From Desulfatibacillum sp. (GTDB lineage Bacteria > Desulfobacterota > Desulfobacteria > Desulfobacterales > SpSt-501), in contig DYEU01000008.1 in the NCBI GenBank assembly GCA_020725555.1, positions 1 through 58,398 on the forward strand: DNA of 58,398 nucleotides. The letters are read 5' to 3'. Below, in pieces: positions 1 through 8,884 of the stretch. The translations under genes and the position numbers were made by a program. The notes beneath the pieces are model-generated. The model did no database searches and was not told where the DNA came from. It saw only the letters and a program-made list of their open reading frames with translations. Numbering within the stretch: position 1 is the first letter of the stretch; every line of letters starts with the position of its first letter.

Positions 1-158
1 TGTGGAACGATTTGAAAAACAACGCTCTCGGCCGTCAGGCGATTACGACACCTCACCATCTGAAAGCCGCCGTCATCAGTCATTTGCGGTTGATTCAGAA
101 ATCACCGGATCGCGTGCGCTCCTACTTCCAAAACGAAACGATCCAATATGCTGCGTAA
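1..158 (+). CDS. IS630-type transposase, C-terminal fragment (cut by window edge)
   Basis: The frame starting at base 3 is open into the window edge and ends at TAA 156-158, giving about 51 residues. It begins WNDLKNN and ends with a helix-rich tail (SYFQNETIQYAA). The WNDLK segment near the C-terminus is typical of DDE transposases of the IS630 family, so this is probably the last part of such an enzyme. The gene's beginning is outside the window, so I cannot say whether it is intact. Bases 159-347, between it and the arsenic operon, are more AT-rich and hold no gene I can support. The family call rests on memory of the motif, not on a search. Confidence 0.6.
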   Translation, partial: WNDLKNNALGRQAITTPHHLKAAVISHLRLIQKSPDRVRSYFQNETIQYAA

Positions 159-347
159 TGGGTCTGAACTATTATTGGACGACTCATATTTCCGCCAACA
201 TGTATATATTTATTTGCCGGGTTGATAACGACGACGAAACAATCGTTCCCTCTCGACCATTGAAGATCGATACGGCAAACGAAAGCAAGCCACGAGCGCT
301 TGGCGGGCCGCATTTGACGACCGCCTGCCGGGCTGCGTCCGAAACGG

Positions 348-794
348 TCACTTCAGATCTCGAAAATTGAACTGCCCCTCTTTGGGATTGAGGATCATCT
401 CCTTGATCGCATCGCGGATGCGGCGGATCTGAGCCAGTTTCTCCTCCTCCGAGCCCTCGACGGAGGCCGGGTCGGGGAAGGGGATGTGCCAACGCCGGGT
501 GATGCCGGGGAAGAGCGGACATTCCCCTTCGCTCTCGCTGCAGACGGTGATGACATGTTCGAAAAGCCGACCCTGCTTGTATAACTCGAACACGCTTTGG
601 GGCTTCTTGCCCGAGAGGTCGATCCCCTCTTCCTTCATCGCTTCGACGACCAGAGGATGGACCCGCTCCGCCGGCTCGAAGCCGGCGCTTTCGACATGGA
701 AATCCTCACCGCCGAATTTTTTAAGATAGGCCTCGGCGATCTGGCTCCGGCCGCTGTTGTGGCGGCAGATGAACAGGATCGTGTGTTTGGCCAC
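348..794 (-). CDS. arsC: arsenate reductase ArsC (thioredoxin-coupled, LMW-PTP fold)
   Basis: A 148-residue protein of the low-molecular-weight phosphatase fold that reduces arsenate to arsenite. The P-loop CRHNSGRS starts at Cys10. Cys85 and Cys92, seven apart, match the two resolving cysteines of thioredoxin-dependent ArsC, so the redox relay looks complete. The DP pair (FPDP) supplies the general acid. Cys15 of the classical P-loop is Gly here, as in many stand-alone members. The start is GTG at 794, preceded by a GGGGGAG ribosome binding site. It is the last gene of the operon that begins near 9.8 kb and follows the PhoU-ArsC gene by only about 20 bases. No arsenite exporter (ArsB/Acr3) follows within the window. 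Confidence 0.9.
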   Translation of the reverse strand: MAKHTILFICRHNSGRSQIAEAYLKKFGGEDFHVESAGFEPAERVHPLVVEAMKEEGIDLSGKKPQSVFELYKQGRLFEHVITVCSESEGECPLFPGITRRWHIPFPDPASVEGSEEEKLAQIRRIRDAIKEMILNPKEGQFNFRDLK

Positions 795-813
795 TTCTCC
801 CCCTTACGCTTCG

Positions 814-1962
814 TCAGACACACCCCGCGGTGCGGGTCCCCATCCCCGGCCACGGCGGCAAGGCATTCGACACCCACTGCTCGATCCGCCGCCGAATGTC
901 ATCCCGGATTTCACGGAACCGCGCAAGCCGGGCCTCCCGCTCGCCCGTGAAGGTCGCCGGGTCGGGGACATCCCAATTCAACTCCTCCTTCACGCCGATG
1001 AAGGGTGGACACTTCTCGGCGCTCACCCCGTCGCAGATCCGGATCACATAGGAAAAGGGGTGGCCGGAGCGGGAGACGTCAAACACATCGCGCGGCACGG
1101 CACCGGAGATGTCGATTCCCACCTCCTGCATCACCTCCACCGCCAGGGGATGGAGGGTCCCGGGCTGCAGCCCGGCACTCTCGGCGGAAATGCGGTCGCC
1201 GTACAGGTGATTGATCCAGCCGGCCGCCATTTGACTGCGCGCGCTGTTATGGACGCATACGACCAGCACCCGAAGCGGCCCCGCCTCCACGGTCTCACGG
1301 TACTCCCGCAGACGGTGGCGCACGATTTCCCCCAGCACCATGTAGAGCACATGCTTGGCGATGTTGGCCGCATGATCGGCCAGCCGCTCGAGATGCTGCA
1401 CGATCGCCAGCAGGGCGAAATAGCTGCGCGCCCGCTGCGGATCGTTCAAAATGGCCTCCTGCAACCCGGCGACGAGTGATGTGCCCTGAACGTCGACGCG
1501 ATCGTCGGCCATCCAGATTTCGGTTGCCTGGCGATGATCGCGATGGAAAAACGCATGCAGGCTGAGTTCCAGGTTTTTCTGGATCTCCCCCGTCATTGGA
1601 CGCAGCCCGGCGTCAAATCGTGAGACGGCACTCGGCTCCATTTCATGGACCCGCTTGGCGACCGCCGCGGCAAGATCGCCGATCCGCTCCAGATCCCGGT
1701 TGGCCTTGGTCGTCGCCACCAGGAACCGCATTTCATCGGCATAGGGCTGGTGCAAGGTCATCACCTTGAGACAGGCCTCTTCGAGACGAACCTCCAGCCG
1801 GTTGATCTCGATCTCCTGCCGGAGAACCTCGCGCGCGGCATTTTCGTCGGCCTGGACGACGGCGGCCATGGCCCGCCGCACGTTGGCGAGAACGGCTTCC
1901 GACAGCTCATAGAGCATGGTGTGGACGGCTTCGATTTCCGAGCGGTAACGCCGGGGCAACAT
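814..1962 (-). CDS. PhoU-ArsC fusion: phosphate-signalling PhoU domain joined to an arsenate reductase domain
   Basis: One 382-residue frame with two domains. Residues 1-220 are PhoU: two three-helix repeats, each with the metal-site helix (DLERIGDLAAAVAKR near 90-104 and HLERLADHAANIAKH near 190-204). Residues 229-370 are an ArsC/LMW-PTP domain with P-loop CVHNSARSQ at Cys236 and resolving cysteines Cys310 and Cys318. These are eight apart, one more than usual. PhoU normally binds PstB and the PhoR sensor to damp phosphate uptake; ArsC reduces arsenate. The start is ATG 1962 after GAGGAATG. There is no frameshift or stop between the domains, so the fusion is read directly from the sequence. 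It is co-directional with pstSCAB upstream and arsC downstream. The function of the joined protein is inference: it may couple arsenate detection or removal to control of the Pst transporter. Confidence 0.93.
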   Translation of the reverse strand: MLPRRYRSEIEAVHTMLYELSEAVLANVRRAMAAVVQADENAAREVLRQEIEINRLEVRLEEACLKVMTLHQPYADEMRFLVATTKANRDLERIGDLAAAVAKRVHEMEPSAVSRFDAGLRPMTGEIQKNLELSLHAFFHRDHRQATEIWMADDRVDVQGTSLVAGLQEAILNDPQRARSYFALLAIVQHLERLADHAANIAKHVLYMVLGEIVRHRLREYRETVEAGPLRVLVVCVHNSARSQMAAGWINHLYGDRISAESAGLQPGTLHPLAVEVMQEVGIDISGAVPRDVFDVSRSGHPFSYVIRICDGVSAEKCPPFIGVKEELNWDVPDPATFTGEREARLARFREIRDDIRRRIEQWVSNALPPWPGMGTRTAGCV

Positions 1963-2076
1963 GGATCATTCCTCGTTTGCGGGATAGACGTTCTGCCGCC
2001 GAGCGGGCCGTGGCGGGCCGGGCCCATCCGGAAGCGGAATCCGCCGGACGGGCCGGCCTGCCGCTGAGCGACCGCA

Positions 2077-2394
2077 TCACTTGGCCTTGAGGTAGTCGTT
2101 GATCGTCGCTGAGTCCGGTGCTTTGATCGTCATGCCGTTCGGGCCCGCCCCCGGCCGGACGACTTGCTGAACCAGTTCGCCGTGCTTGCGGAACTCTTCA
2201 AGCTCCTTCGCCCCTTCCCGGAAAACCCAAAGACGTCCGTCTTGCACCTGGGTGACGAAGCCGGGCTTGTCATAGGACACCGGGGCGCCTGCTGCCGCTC
2301 CGGATGGGGTTTGGCCGGCGGTTTGGGAGCAGCCGGTTGAAATGGCGATCATCCCCGCCAACAGGATCGCGGCCATCGTGAGTGGTGCTTTCAT
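2077..2394 (-). CDS. small predicted lipoprotein between pstB and phoU-arsC
   Basis: A 105-residue protein with a lysine-led hydrophobic signal (MKAPLTMAAILLAG) and a lipobox-like end, STGC, with Cys22 as the likely lipidated residue. The mature part is short, mixed in charge and contains QVQDGRLWVFREGAKELEEF. I recognise no family. The start ATG 2394 has a reasonable AGGAGAT-like site upstream (CGAAAGGAGATCGATTC). Its place inside the ars-pst operon, 48 bases downstream of pstB, suggests a role at the envelope in phosphate or arsenate uptake, but nothing in the sequence proves that. Confidence 0.75.
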   Translation of the reverse strand: MKAPLTMAAILLAGMIAISTGCSQTAGQTPSGAAAGAPVSYDKPGFVTQVQDGRLWVFREGAKELEEFRKHGELVQQVVRPGAGPNGMTIKAPDSATINDYLKAK

Positions 2395-2442
2395 GAATCG
2401 ATCTCCTTTCGCGCTGTCGTTGCAATCGCCGGTTCGGAGGCG

Positions 2443-3333
2443 TCATCCGAAGCGGCCGGTGACATAATCCAGGGTTTCCGCCAAGTGGGGTTTCTGAAAA
2501 ATGGTCTCGGTGGGGCCGTATTCCACCAGGTGGCCCAAGTACATGAAGGCCGTGTAATCGCTGGTGCGCGAGGCCTGCTGCATGTTGTGCGTCACGATCA
2601 GAATCGTGTAGTCGCCCTTCAATTCCTGAATCAGGTCCTCGATCTTGTTCGTGGCGATCGGGTCCAGGGCCGAGCAGGGCTCGTCCATCAAGAGGACTTC
2701 CGGCTCTGAGGCGATCGCCCGCGCCAAACACAGCCGCTGCTGCTGGCCCCCGGAGAGCCCCAACGCGCTCTCGTGAAGACGGTCCTTGACCTCGTTCCAC
2801 AGGGCGGCCGCCTTGAGGCTGCGCTCGCAGACGGCATCGAGCACCTGCTTGTTCCGCTCGCCGTCGATCCGTAAGGGATACACCACATTTTCGTAGATGC
2901 TCAGCGGGAAGGGGTTGGGTTTCTGGAACACCATCCCCATGCGTTTGCGCAGCTCGATCACATCGACGGCGGGGCCGTAGATCGACTCGCCCAGCAGTCG
3001 GATGTCCCCCCGGATACGCACGCCGCTGATCAGGTCGTTGATCCGGTTGACGGATCGCAGCAGGGTGGACTTGCCGCAGCCGGAGGGGCCGATCAGCGCC
3101 GTGATCTTGCCTTTCGGAATGTTCATCGAAATGTCGAACAGGGCCTGGGACTGGCCGTAGAAAAACGAAAATTCCCGCATCTCCAGGACGGCCGGCTCTT
3201 CCTTCACCTGGGGGTGGGTTTCGGTTTCAAACCGCTGCCCCGAGGCGATCGCCGCCAGGCGGCTTTCTCCGGACGGCGAGGTCGATAGGGGTTTCGATTC
3301 CCCCGGGCCCGGCCGATTGAGTGCTGTACCCAT
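2443..3333 (-). CDS. pstB: phosphate ABC transporter ATPase PstB
   Basis: ATPase of the high-affinity phosphate importer. It has Walker [11 protein letters not shown]-loop region VFQKPNPFP (typical of PstB), signature LSGGQQQR, Walker B VLLMDEP with SALDP, and H-loop VTHN. The length is 296 residues, about 40 more than E. coli PstB because of an N-terminal extension. The frame stays open further upstream, but the start chosen is ATG 3333, directly preceded by a near-perfect TAAGGAGGTT site and 15 bases after the pstA stop codon. Confidence 0.95.
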   Translation of the reverse strand: MGTALNRPGPGESKPLSTSPSGESRLAAIASGQRFETETHPQVKEEPAVLEMREFSFFYGQSQALFDISMNIPKGKITALIGPSGCGKSTLLRSVNRINDLISGVRIRGDIRLLGESIYGPAVDVIELRKRMGMVFQKPNPFPLSIYENVVYPLRIDGERNKQVLDAVCERSLKAAALWNEVKDRLHESALGLSGGQQQRLCLARAIASEPEVLLMDEPCSALDPIATNKIEDLIQELKGDYTILIVTHNMQQASRTSDYTAFMYLGHLVEYGPTETIFQKPHLAETLDYVTGRFG

Positions 3334-3347
3334 CGGGACGAACCTCC

Positions 3348-5117
3348 TTAAAAAACGGATGAGGCAAACTTGCGGCGCAAGCGGGACCTCAGGTACACAC
3401 CGATCGTGTTCAGCAGAAAAATGATCACAATGAGCAAGAGCGTGGTGGTCAGCACCATGGGCTTGGCCGCCTCGCTGTTTTGGCTCTGAAAGCCGAGATC
3501 GTAAATGTAAAACCCCAAGTGCATGAAACTGCGCTCGAGATGCACGTAGGGAAAGTGGCCATCGATCGGAAGCTCGGGCGCCAGCTTGACCGCACCGACC
3601 AGCATGAGCGGAGCCACTTCGCCGGCCCCGCGGGCCATGGCGAGGATCATGCCCGTCATCACCCCGGGCATGGCCCGGGGGAGCACGATCCGGCGAATCG
3701 TCTGCCACTTGCTTGCGCCGCAGGCATAGGAGCCCTCGCGCATCGAACTCGGCACGGCCGCCAAGGCCTCTTCGGTGGCGACGATGACCACGGGCAGCGT
3801 CAGCAGCGCGAGGGTCAACGAGGCCCACAGGATGCCGCCGGTGCCGAAGGTCGGGCTCGGCAGCTTGGCCGCGAAAAACAGTTCGTCGATGCGGGCGCCG
3901 ATGATGTAGGAAAAGAACCCCAGGCCGAACACGCCGAACACGATGCTGGGCACCCCGGCCAGGTTGTTGATGGCGATGCGCACGGAGCTGACCAGCGGTC
4001 CGGATTTGGCGTATTCCCGCAGATACAGCGCCGCCAGCACCCCGAAGGGGACCACGGCGATGGACATCAGCAGCGTCATCACGACCGTTCCGAAAATCGC
4101 CGGGAACACCCCGCCTTCGCTGTTCGCCTCGCGAGGATCGTCGTAGAGAAATTCCCCCCAGCGCGACAGATAGATCCGCCATTTGTCGAGCGTTCCCAGG
4201 CGGTTGGCCGGGTATCCGCGCACGATTTCATCGAGCGCGAGGCTTTTTTCGCGGCCGTCGGCGGTCAGCACCTGAATTTGGAACCGGGCGTTTTCCTTGC
4301 GCAGCTCCTGAATCGAGCGCTGGATGATCTCGAATTCCTTCTGCAGCTCGGCCTCGGTCGCGGCATGGATGCGGGACTGCTCGCGCCACGGTTCCGATTG
4401 CCTGCCGAAGCGCAACTCGACCTCCCGCAGCCGCAGACGCGATTGCTCCAGGCGGTAGTTGACGTCCCCGATGGCGTGTTTTTCCAACTTCCGCGCCTCC
4501 CCCCAGCGGCTGCGGGCTTCGGGATGATGTTTCTCGAAAAGGCCCCAGACCGCGGCCGGATCGTTCGCCACCGGCACGGAGTCGATCAGGAAGGCTTTGG
4601 GTTCCCCGTAGAACCGCCCCCAGGCCTGACGCTCGAAGATCAGCGCCCACGGCGGCTGCGTTTCCCCGCCGGGGGCGATCTCGAAATCGCTCACCCACGT
4701 AAAATGTTCGTTGGTGAGCTCGTAATTGCCGGTTCGGATCAGCCGCCGGTGAGAGACCCCGTCGTTTTCGGCAAGCCGTTTGCGCACCGTCGCTTGAATC
4801 TCCACGGGCAGGTTCCCGATCACCGACGGCTCCGGGCGGTAGGAATCCTCTCGGGTCACCTCGCCCAGGAAGACGGCCCCCGACACGGTCCGGACGCTGA
4901 CGAGCGGCCGGGGCCAGAAGGTCAAGATCCCCTGAAACAGGATGAAGGCCAGCAAGGCGGCAATCATCGCCAGACAGACGATCATCGCCCCACCGGACAA
5001 CCAGATCGGGGCGGTGCCCCGGGCGAGAAGGCTGAGGCCTCTCGAGCGCCGCCGCAGCCCTTCTGTGGAGGGGGCAGCCCCCGCAAGCGATGGGTTCGCC
5101 GCGGCTTGCAGGTTCAT
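3348..5117 (-). CDS. pstA: phosphate ABC transporter permease PstA, long form
   Basis: A 589-residue permease, about twice E. coli PstA. One transmembrane segment (residues about 40-64) is followed by a large soluble insert of roughly 260 residues containing a charged coiled-coil-like stretch ([17 protein letters not shown] region). The usual PstA membrane core with the EAA loop ([19 protein letters not shown]) comes next. I recall long PstA proteins carrying an N-terminal domain filed as DUF3333; this looks like one. The start ATG 5117 overlaps the pstC stop (ATGA), so translation is probably coupled. Confidence 0.93.
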   Translation of the reverse strand: MNLQAAANPSLAGAAPSTEGLRRRSRGLSLLARGTAPIWLSGGAMIVCLAMIAALLAFILFQGILTFWPRPLVSVRTVSGAVFLGEVTREDSYRPEPSVIGNLPVEIQATVRKRLAENDGVSHRRLIRTGNYELTNEHFTWVSDFEIAPGGETQPPWALIFERQAWGRFYGEPKAFLIDSVPVANDPAAVWGLFEKHHPEARSRWGEARKLEKHAIGDVNYRLEQSRLRLREVELRFGRQSEPWREQSRIHAATEAELQKEFEIIQRSIQELRKENARFQIQVLTADGREKSLALDEIVRGYPANRLGTLDKWRIYLSRWGEFLYDDPREANSEGGVFPAIFGTVVMTLLMSIAVVPFGVLAALYLREYAKSGPLVSSVRIAINNLAGVPSIVFGVFGLGFFSYIIGARIDELFFAAKLPSPTFGTGGILWASLTLALLTLPVVIVATEEALAAVPSSMREGSYACGASKWQTIRRIVLPRAMPGVMTGMILAMARGAGEVAPLMLVGAVKLAPELPIDGHFPYVHLERSFMHLGFYIYDLGFQSQNSEAAKPMVLTTTLLLIVIIFLLNTIGVYLRSRLRRKFASSVF

Positions 5118-7768
5118 AGTTCAAAAGCCTTCCTGCGGAAACGTTGGCGCACGGTTTCCGCCACGGTGTTCACCAGAAAGGTCATGACGAACAGCGCCAG
5201 CGCCGCCAGAAACAGCATGCGGAAGTGGGTCGAGTCCTTGACCGCCTCCGGCAACTCCACGGCGATGTTGGCCGAGAGCGTGCGGAAGCCGTTAAAGATG
5301 TTCCAATCCATCAAGGGGGTGTTCCCGGCGGCCATGAGGACGATCATGGTTTCACCCACCGCGCGGCCGAAGCCGATCATGACGGCGGAGAAAAGGCCGC
5401 TGGCGGCGGTGGGGATGACGATCCGCACCGCGGTCTGCCAGGGCGTGGCGCCGGCGGCGAGCGAGGCGCTGCGCAGGTGGTCCGGGACGGCGGAGAGCGC
5501 ATCTTCGGAGATGGTGAAAATGATGGGGATGATGGCAAAGCCCATGATGAAACCGACGATCAGGGAGTTGCGCTGCACGTAGGTGTCGAGGAAGCCGCCG
5601 CGCGGATCAAGGCTCCACAGGCCAAACGGCCCGTGAGCCAAGAGGTAGGAGACGCCTAACGAGGCCGCCAGAACGGCTGCGGCGGCAACCAGGTATTTCG
5701 CGAGCTCTGCCGCGGCCACCCGGGTGGCCGACCACCCGGCGTAACGCCGCCAGAGGATCGGATTGATGTGGCGGGTCAACAACACGGCGGCCAGCAGCGA
5801 TGTGGACGGCAGCAGCAGAAACAGCCACCCGCCGGTCCCGCTGCCGCTGCGGCCGGAAAGCCAGGCTTTGATGTCGCCCGCGAACAGCAGATTCTCCACA
5901 AGGGGGCCGACCGCGAAGGCGAGCGCCACTCCGAGTGCTGCGGCAACGGCGATGCCCGCCCATCGCAGTCGATCCCAGCGCCGGAGGGACTGCGGCGGAA
6001 GCAGCTGCCACAGGTATCCCCCCAGCAGCACGGAAAACGGCACCGTGGCGAAAACGCAAAGCACCTGGGGAACGACGGTCTCAACGAACGGGGCCACGAT
6101 GATGGCCGCCAGAAAGCCGAGGACCACGCTGGGGAGGCTGGCCATCATCTCGATCGTGGTCTTGACCCTCCCCCGAAGGTTGATGCTCATCAGCTCGCTT
6201 GCGTACACCGCGGCCAGCAGCGCCAGCGGCACACCGAACAGCATCGAGTAGAAGGTGGCCTTGATCGTTCCGAAAATCAGGGGCAGCAGGCCGTACTTGG
6301 GCTCGAAGTCGTCCGTGCCGCTCGAGGACTGCCAAACGTGCTGGGGCCGATCGTAGCCTTCGTACCACACGGGCAGAAAAATCGCGGCCGGCGAAGATTC
6401 CGGATGCGGAATCCCCAGGGTCCAGAGGGTGCTCGCGGGGCCGGCGATCGCCGCAAGCGCGTCGTCTTTCGGGGAGAGCGCCAAAAGCTGCAGCGACCCG
6501 CCGCCCGGCGTCCCGGGGAAGGCGACCTCGCCCAGCAGCCGATTGCTCGTGACGTGGAACAGGCGGGCGCGGCCGTCGCCATAACCGGCCGCGAGAATCC
6601 GGGTGCGGGCAGAGGCCTTGAGCGCCGTGACTTCGGCGGCTCCGCCCGGCAGCTCGTGCGCCAAGACCGTTTTCGCCCCGTCCGCGGTCCCGGCGCCCCC
6701 CTCCGGCTTGATGCGAAACCAGACTCGTACCCGCCCGGCGCTGTCGCCGGAGACCAGCGAGGTCTTTCCGATCAGGGTCGTCAGCGCCGACAGCCGGTGC
6801 TCGGGCTCGGGGACCAAATCGATCTCCTCGACGACGAAGGATTGCTCCGGATTGCGGGTATCCAGACGGATCACCCGGCCGCTCTCCCAGGCGATGAAGG
6901 CATTGTCCCCCAGTCCGGTGATCACCAGCCAGGACGGTTCGGGTTCGCCGGCCGGGTCATCGAGTTTCATCCGGCCGCCGCTCAACTCCAGGGTGACCTT
7001 TCCGGTCAGGATGTTTTTCCGCGTGGAGACCTCGTCGATATGAAAGGTTCGGCTTTGGGTGATGGCCGCCAGGACGGGGCCGGAGGACTTCATGGATACG
7101 TCGATCAGGCGTATGGGGACTCCGTCCTCGAGCACGACCGGCTCTTTCAGGTCGAGGAGCAAGGTTTGCAGCCGGTACTGGTTTTCGGGGGTGCGCTCGA
7201 GCATGCCGGATTCAAAGGGGAGGGCCGTGCCGGCTTCGAGGCCGCGAACCGTTTCCGGGACCGTCTCCGGTTCCAAAAAGCGGGTGCTGAAGTCCACGGT
7301 GCCGTGCTGGACGCTTCCGTCGGCGAACCCGAACGCCACAATCCCATCCCGGATGGCCAAAGCGGCCGCGGTGGGCCGCCGATCGCCGAAGGGGTGCATC
7401 TGATGGATTTCGCTCCCGGTGTCCAGCCGAAAGATCCGGATCACCCCGTCGTCGCCGAGGGTCCATCCCATGGTGGTGTATTCGTTGAGCGCTATATTCC
7501 GTGCCCCCTCGACCTTCGGCGTCAGGTTCACCGTCCGGAGCGTCTCGATGGCCGGCGCCTGGAACAGAGGGACGACAACGGCCACCAAGAAAAAACAGAC
7601 CAGAAGAACAGCGGCGATGATTCCGACACCGCCCATCGTGATCAACACGCCGGCCGTACGATTCCACACTTTGACCGACGGGAGGGTCTTGCGCCGGCGC
7701 GACCTTCCGGTAAAGGACCTCTGCGGAGCGGCTGGGGGCTGCATGGCATCGTCCGTGCTGCCGGGCAC
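5114..7768 (-). CDS. pstC: phosphate ABC transporter permease PstC, long form with periplasmic insert
   Basis: An 884-residue permease. After a first membrane segment (near residues 40-65) comes a periplasmic stretch of about 400 residues rich in beta repeats resembling a beta-propeller (IRIFRLDTGSEIH, GRVRVWFRI, GRARLFHV). The PstC core follows, with an extra membrane block and the EAA loop (EDALSAVPDHLRSASLAAGA). Long PstC forms with such inserts occur in many proteobacteria. The frame starts at GTG 7768; an in-frame ATG at 7744 is an alternative, and neither has an ideal ribosome binding site. It overlaps pstA by four bases. Confidence 0.92.
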   Translation of the reverse strand: MPGSTDDAMQPPAAPQRSFTGRSRRRKTLPSVKVWNRTAGVLITMGGVGIIAAVLLVCFFLVAVVVPLFQAPAIETLRTVNLTPKVEGARNIALNEYTTMGWTLGDDGVIRIFRLDTGSEIHQMHPFGDRRPTAAALAIRDGIVAFGFADGSVQHGTVDFSTRFLEPETVPETVRGLEAGTALPFESGMLERTPENQYRLQTLLLDLKEPVVLEDGVPIRLIDVSMKSSGPVLAAITQSRTFHIDEVSTRKNILTGKVTLELSGGRMKLDDPAGEPEPSWLVITGLGDNAFIAWESGRVIRLDTRNPEQSFVVEEIDLVPEPEHRLSALTTLIGKTSLVSGDSAGRVRVWFRIKPEGGAGTADGAKTVLAHELPGGAAEVTALKASARTRILAAGYGDGRARLFHVTSNRLLGEVAFPGTPGGGSLQLLALSPKDDALAAIAGPASTLWTLGIPHPESSPAAIFLPVWYEGYDRPQHVWQSSSGTDDFEPKYGLLPLIFGTIKATFYSMLFGVPLALLAAVYASELMSINLRGRVKTTIEMMASLPSVVLGFLAAIIVAPFVETVVPQVLCVFATVPFSVLLGGYLWQLLPPQSLRRWDRLRWAGIAVAAALGVALAFAVGPLVENLLFAGDIKAWLSGRSGSGTGGWLFLLLPSTSLLAAVLLTRHINPILWRRYAGWSATRVAAAELAKYLVAAAAVLAASLGVSYLLAHGPFGLWSLDPRGGFLDTYVQRNSLIVGFIMGFAIIPIIFTISEDALSAVPDHLRSASLAAGATPWQTAVRIVIPTAASGLFSAVMIGFGRAVGETMIVLMAAGNTPLMDWNIFNGFRTLSANIAVELPEAVKDSTHFRMLFLAALALFVMTFLVNTVAETVRQRFRRKAFEL

Positions 7769-7831
7769 CGCCTCCGGCGGAAAAGCCCCTTCGGCGGTGC
7801 CCGTTTGATTCGGCTCAACCTCGCCGGTCGC

Positions 7832-8827
7832 TTAAAAGGTTGCCTGAATGCCGACCTTCTTTAAGGCTTCCCGGCAGATATCGGCCGGAAGGGGGTAGTA
7901 GCCGTCCTTCACCACGTCGGCCTGACCCTGCTTGCTGAAAACGTAACGGATGAACTCGCGGCGCAGGGGGTCGAGCTGGGTGCCGGGCTTGAAGTTGACA
8001 TAGATGTAGAGCATGCGCGCGAGAGGGTACTCGCCCGTGTAGGCGTTTTCCGGGACGGCCGCGATGAATTTCTGGCCGGTCTTGGCGGAAAGCGCCACGG
8101 CGCGGACGTCTGCGGTCTTGTACCCGATGCCGCTGTAGCCGATGGCGTACTTGTCGCTGGCGACCCCCTGGACGACCGAGGAGGAGCCCGGTTGCTCCTT
8201 GACCTCGTCTTTGTAGTCGCCTTTGAAGAGCGCGTGTTCCTTGAAGTAGCCGTAGGTGCCGGATGCGGAGTTCCGCCCGTACAAGCTGATCGGACGGTTG
8301 GCCCAATCGCCGGTCAGGCCGAGCTGCCCCCAGCGCGTGATCGCCTCGGGGTGCCCGCCTTTGCGGTTCTTCGAGAACACCGCATCCACCTGAGGCAGGG
8401 ACATGCCCTGGATGGGGTTGTCCTTGTGGACGTAGACCGCCAGCATGTCGATCGCGGTGGGAAGCTCGGTGGGCTTGTACCCGAATCGTTTTTCAAACGC
8501 ATCGATCTCCGCGCTCTTCATCTCCCGGCTCATCGGGCCGAAATGAGCGGTCCCGCTGACGAGCGCCGGCGGGGCGGTGGAGGATCCTTTCCCTTCGATT
8601 TCGATCTGGACGTTGGGGTACATTTTCAAGAAGCCCTCCGCCCAGAGGGTCATCAGATTGTTCATGGTGTCCGACCCGATGCTCTTGAGGTTGCCGGAGA
8701 CGCCCCCAACCGGCTTGTACTCGGGGAGCTTGGGGTCGATCGCGACCTGCGCGGAGGCCGCTCCGGCCCAGGACAACGCGGCCAGTATGAGCAGTGCGGC
8801 CATTGCCTTGAGGACAGTGGGCTTCAT
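7832..8827 (-). CDS. pstS: phosphate-binding periplasmic protein PstS
   Basis: A 331-residue secreted solute-binding protein. The signal peptide is MKPTVLKAMAALLILAALSW, cleaved near ASAQ. The PstS-type phosphate site elements are visible: SDTMNNLM near the N-terminus, GKGSSTAPPAL, and YGRNSASGTYGYF. The start is ATG 8827, preceded by AAGGAG; a longer in-frame start at 8872 would put 15 extra residues before a normal signal peptide and is less likely. It lies 57 bases after arsR-arsC and is followed by pstC. Confidence 0.94.
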   Translation of the reverse strand: MKPTVLKAMAALLILAALSWAGAASAQVAIDPKLPEYKPVGGVSGNLKSIGSDTMNNLMTLWAEGFLKMYPNVQIEIEGKGSSTAPPALVSGTAHFGPMSREMKSAEIDAFEKRFGYKPTELPTAIDMLAVYVHKDNPIQGMSLPQVDAVFSKNRKGGHPEAITRWGQLGLTGDWANRPISLYGRNSASGTYGYFKEHALFKGDYKDEVKEQPGSSSVVQGVASDKYAIGYSGIGYKTADVRAVALSAKTGQKFIAAVPENAYTGEYPLARMLYIYVNFKPGTQLDPLRREFIRYVFSKQGQADVVKDGYYPLPADICREALKKVGIQATF

Positions 8828-8884
8828 GGTCTTTCTCCTTCTGTGCTGTGGGTTTCCGCAACGGGATGGCATCGAAACGCATGC

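Noticed and set aside
3334-4182. Upstream extension of the pstB frame by about 280 codons
   Set aside because: It overlaps pstA in another frame; a near-perfect ribosome binding site and the family N-terminus support ATG 3333.
3480-7864. Very long open frames on the plus strand opposite pstA and pstC (to about 700 codons)
   Set aside because: Frame shadows of GC-rich genes: translations are rich in Arg, Gly, His and Pro, have no family match and no ribosome binding site, and the opposite strand encodes clear PstA/PstC.
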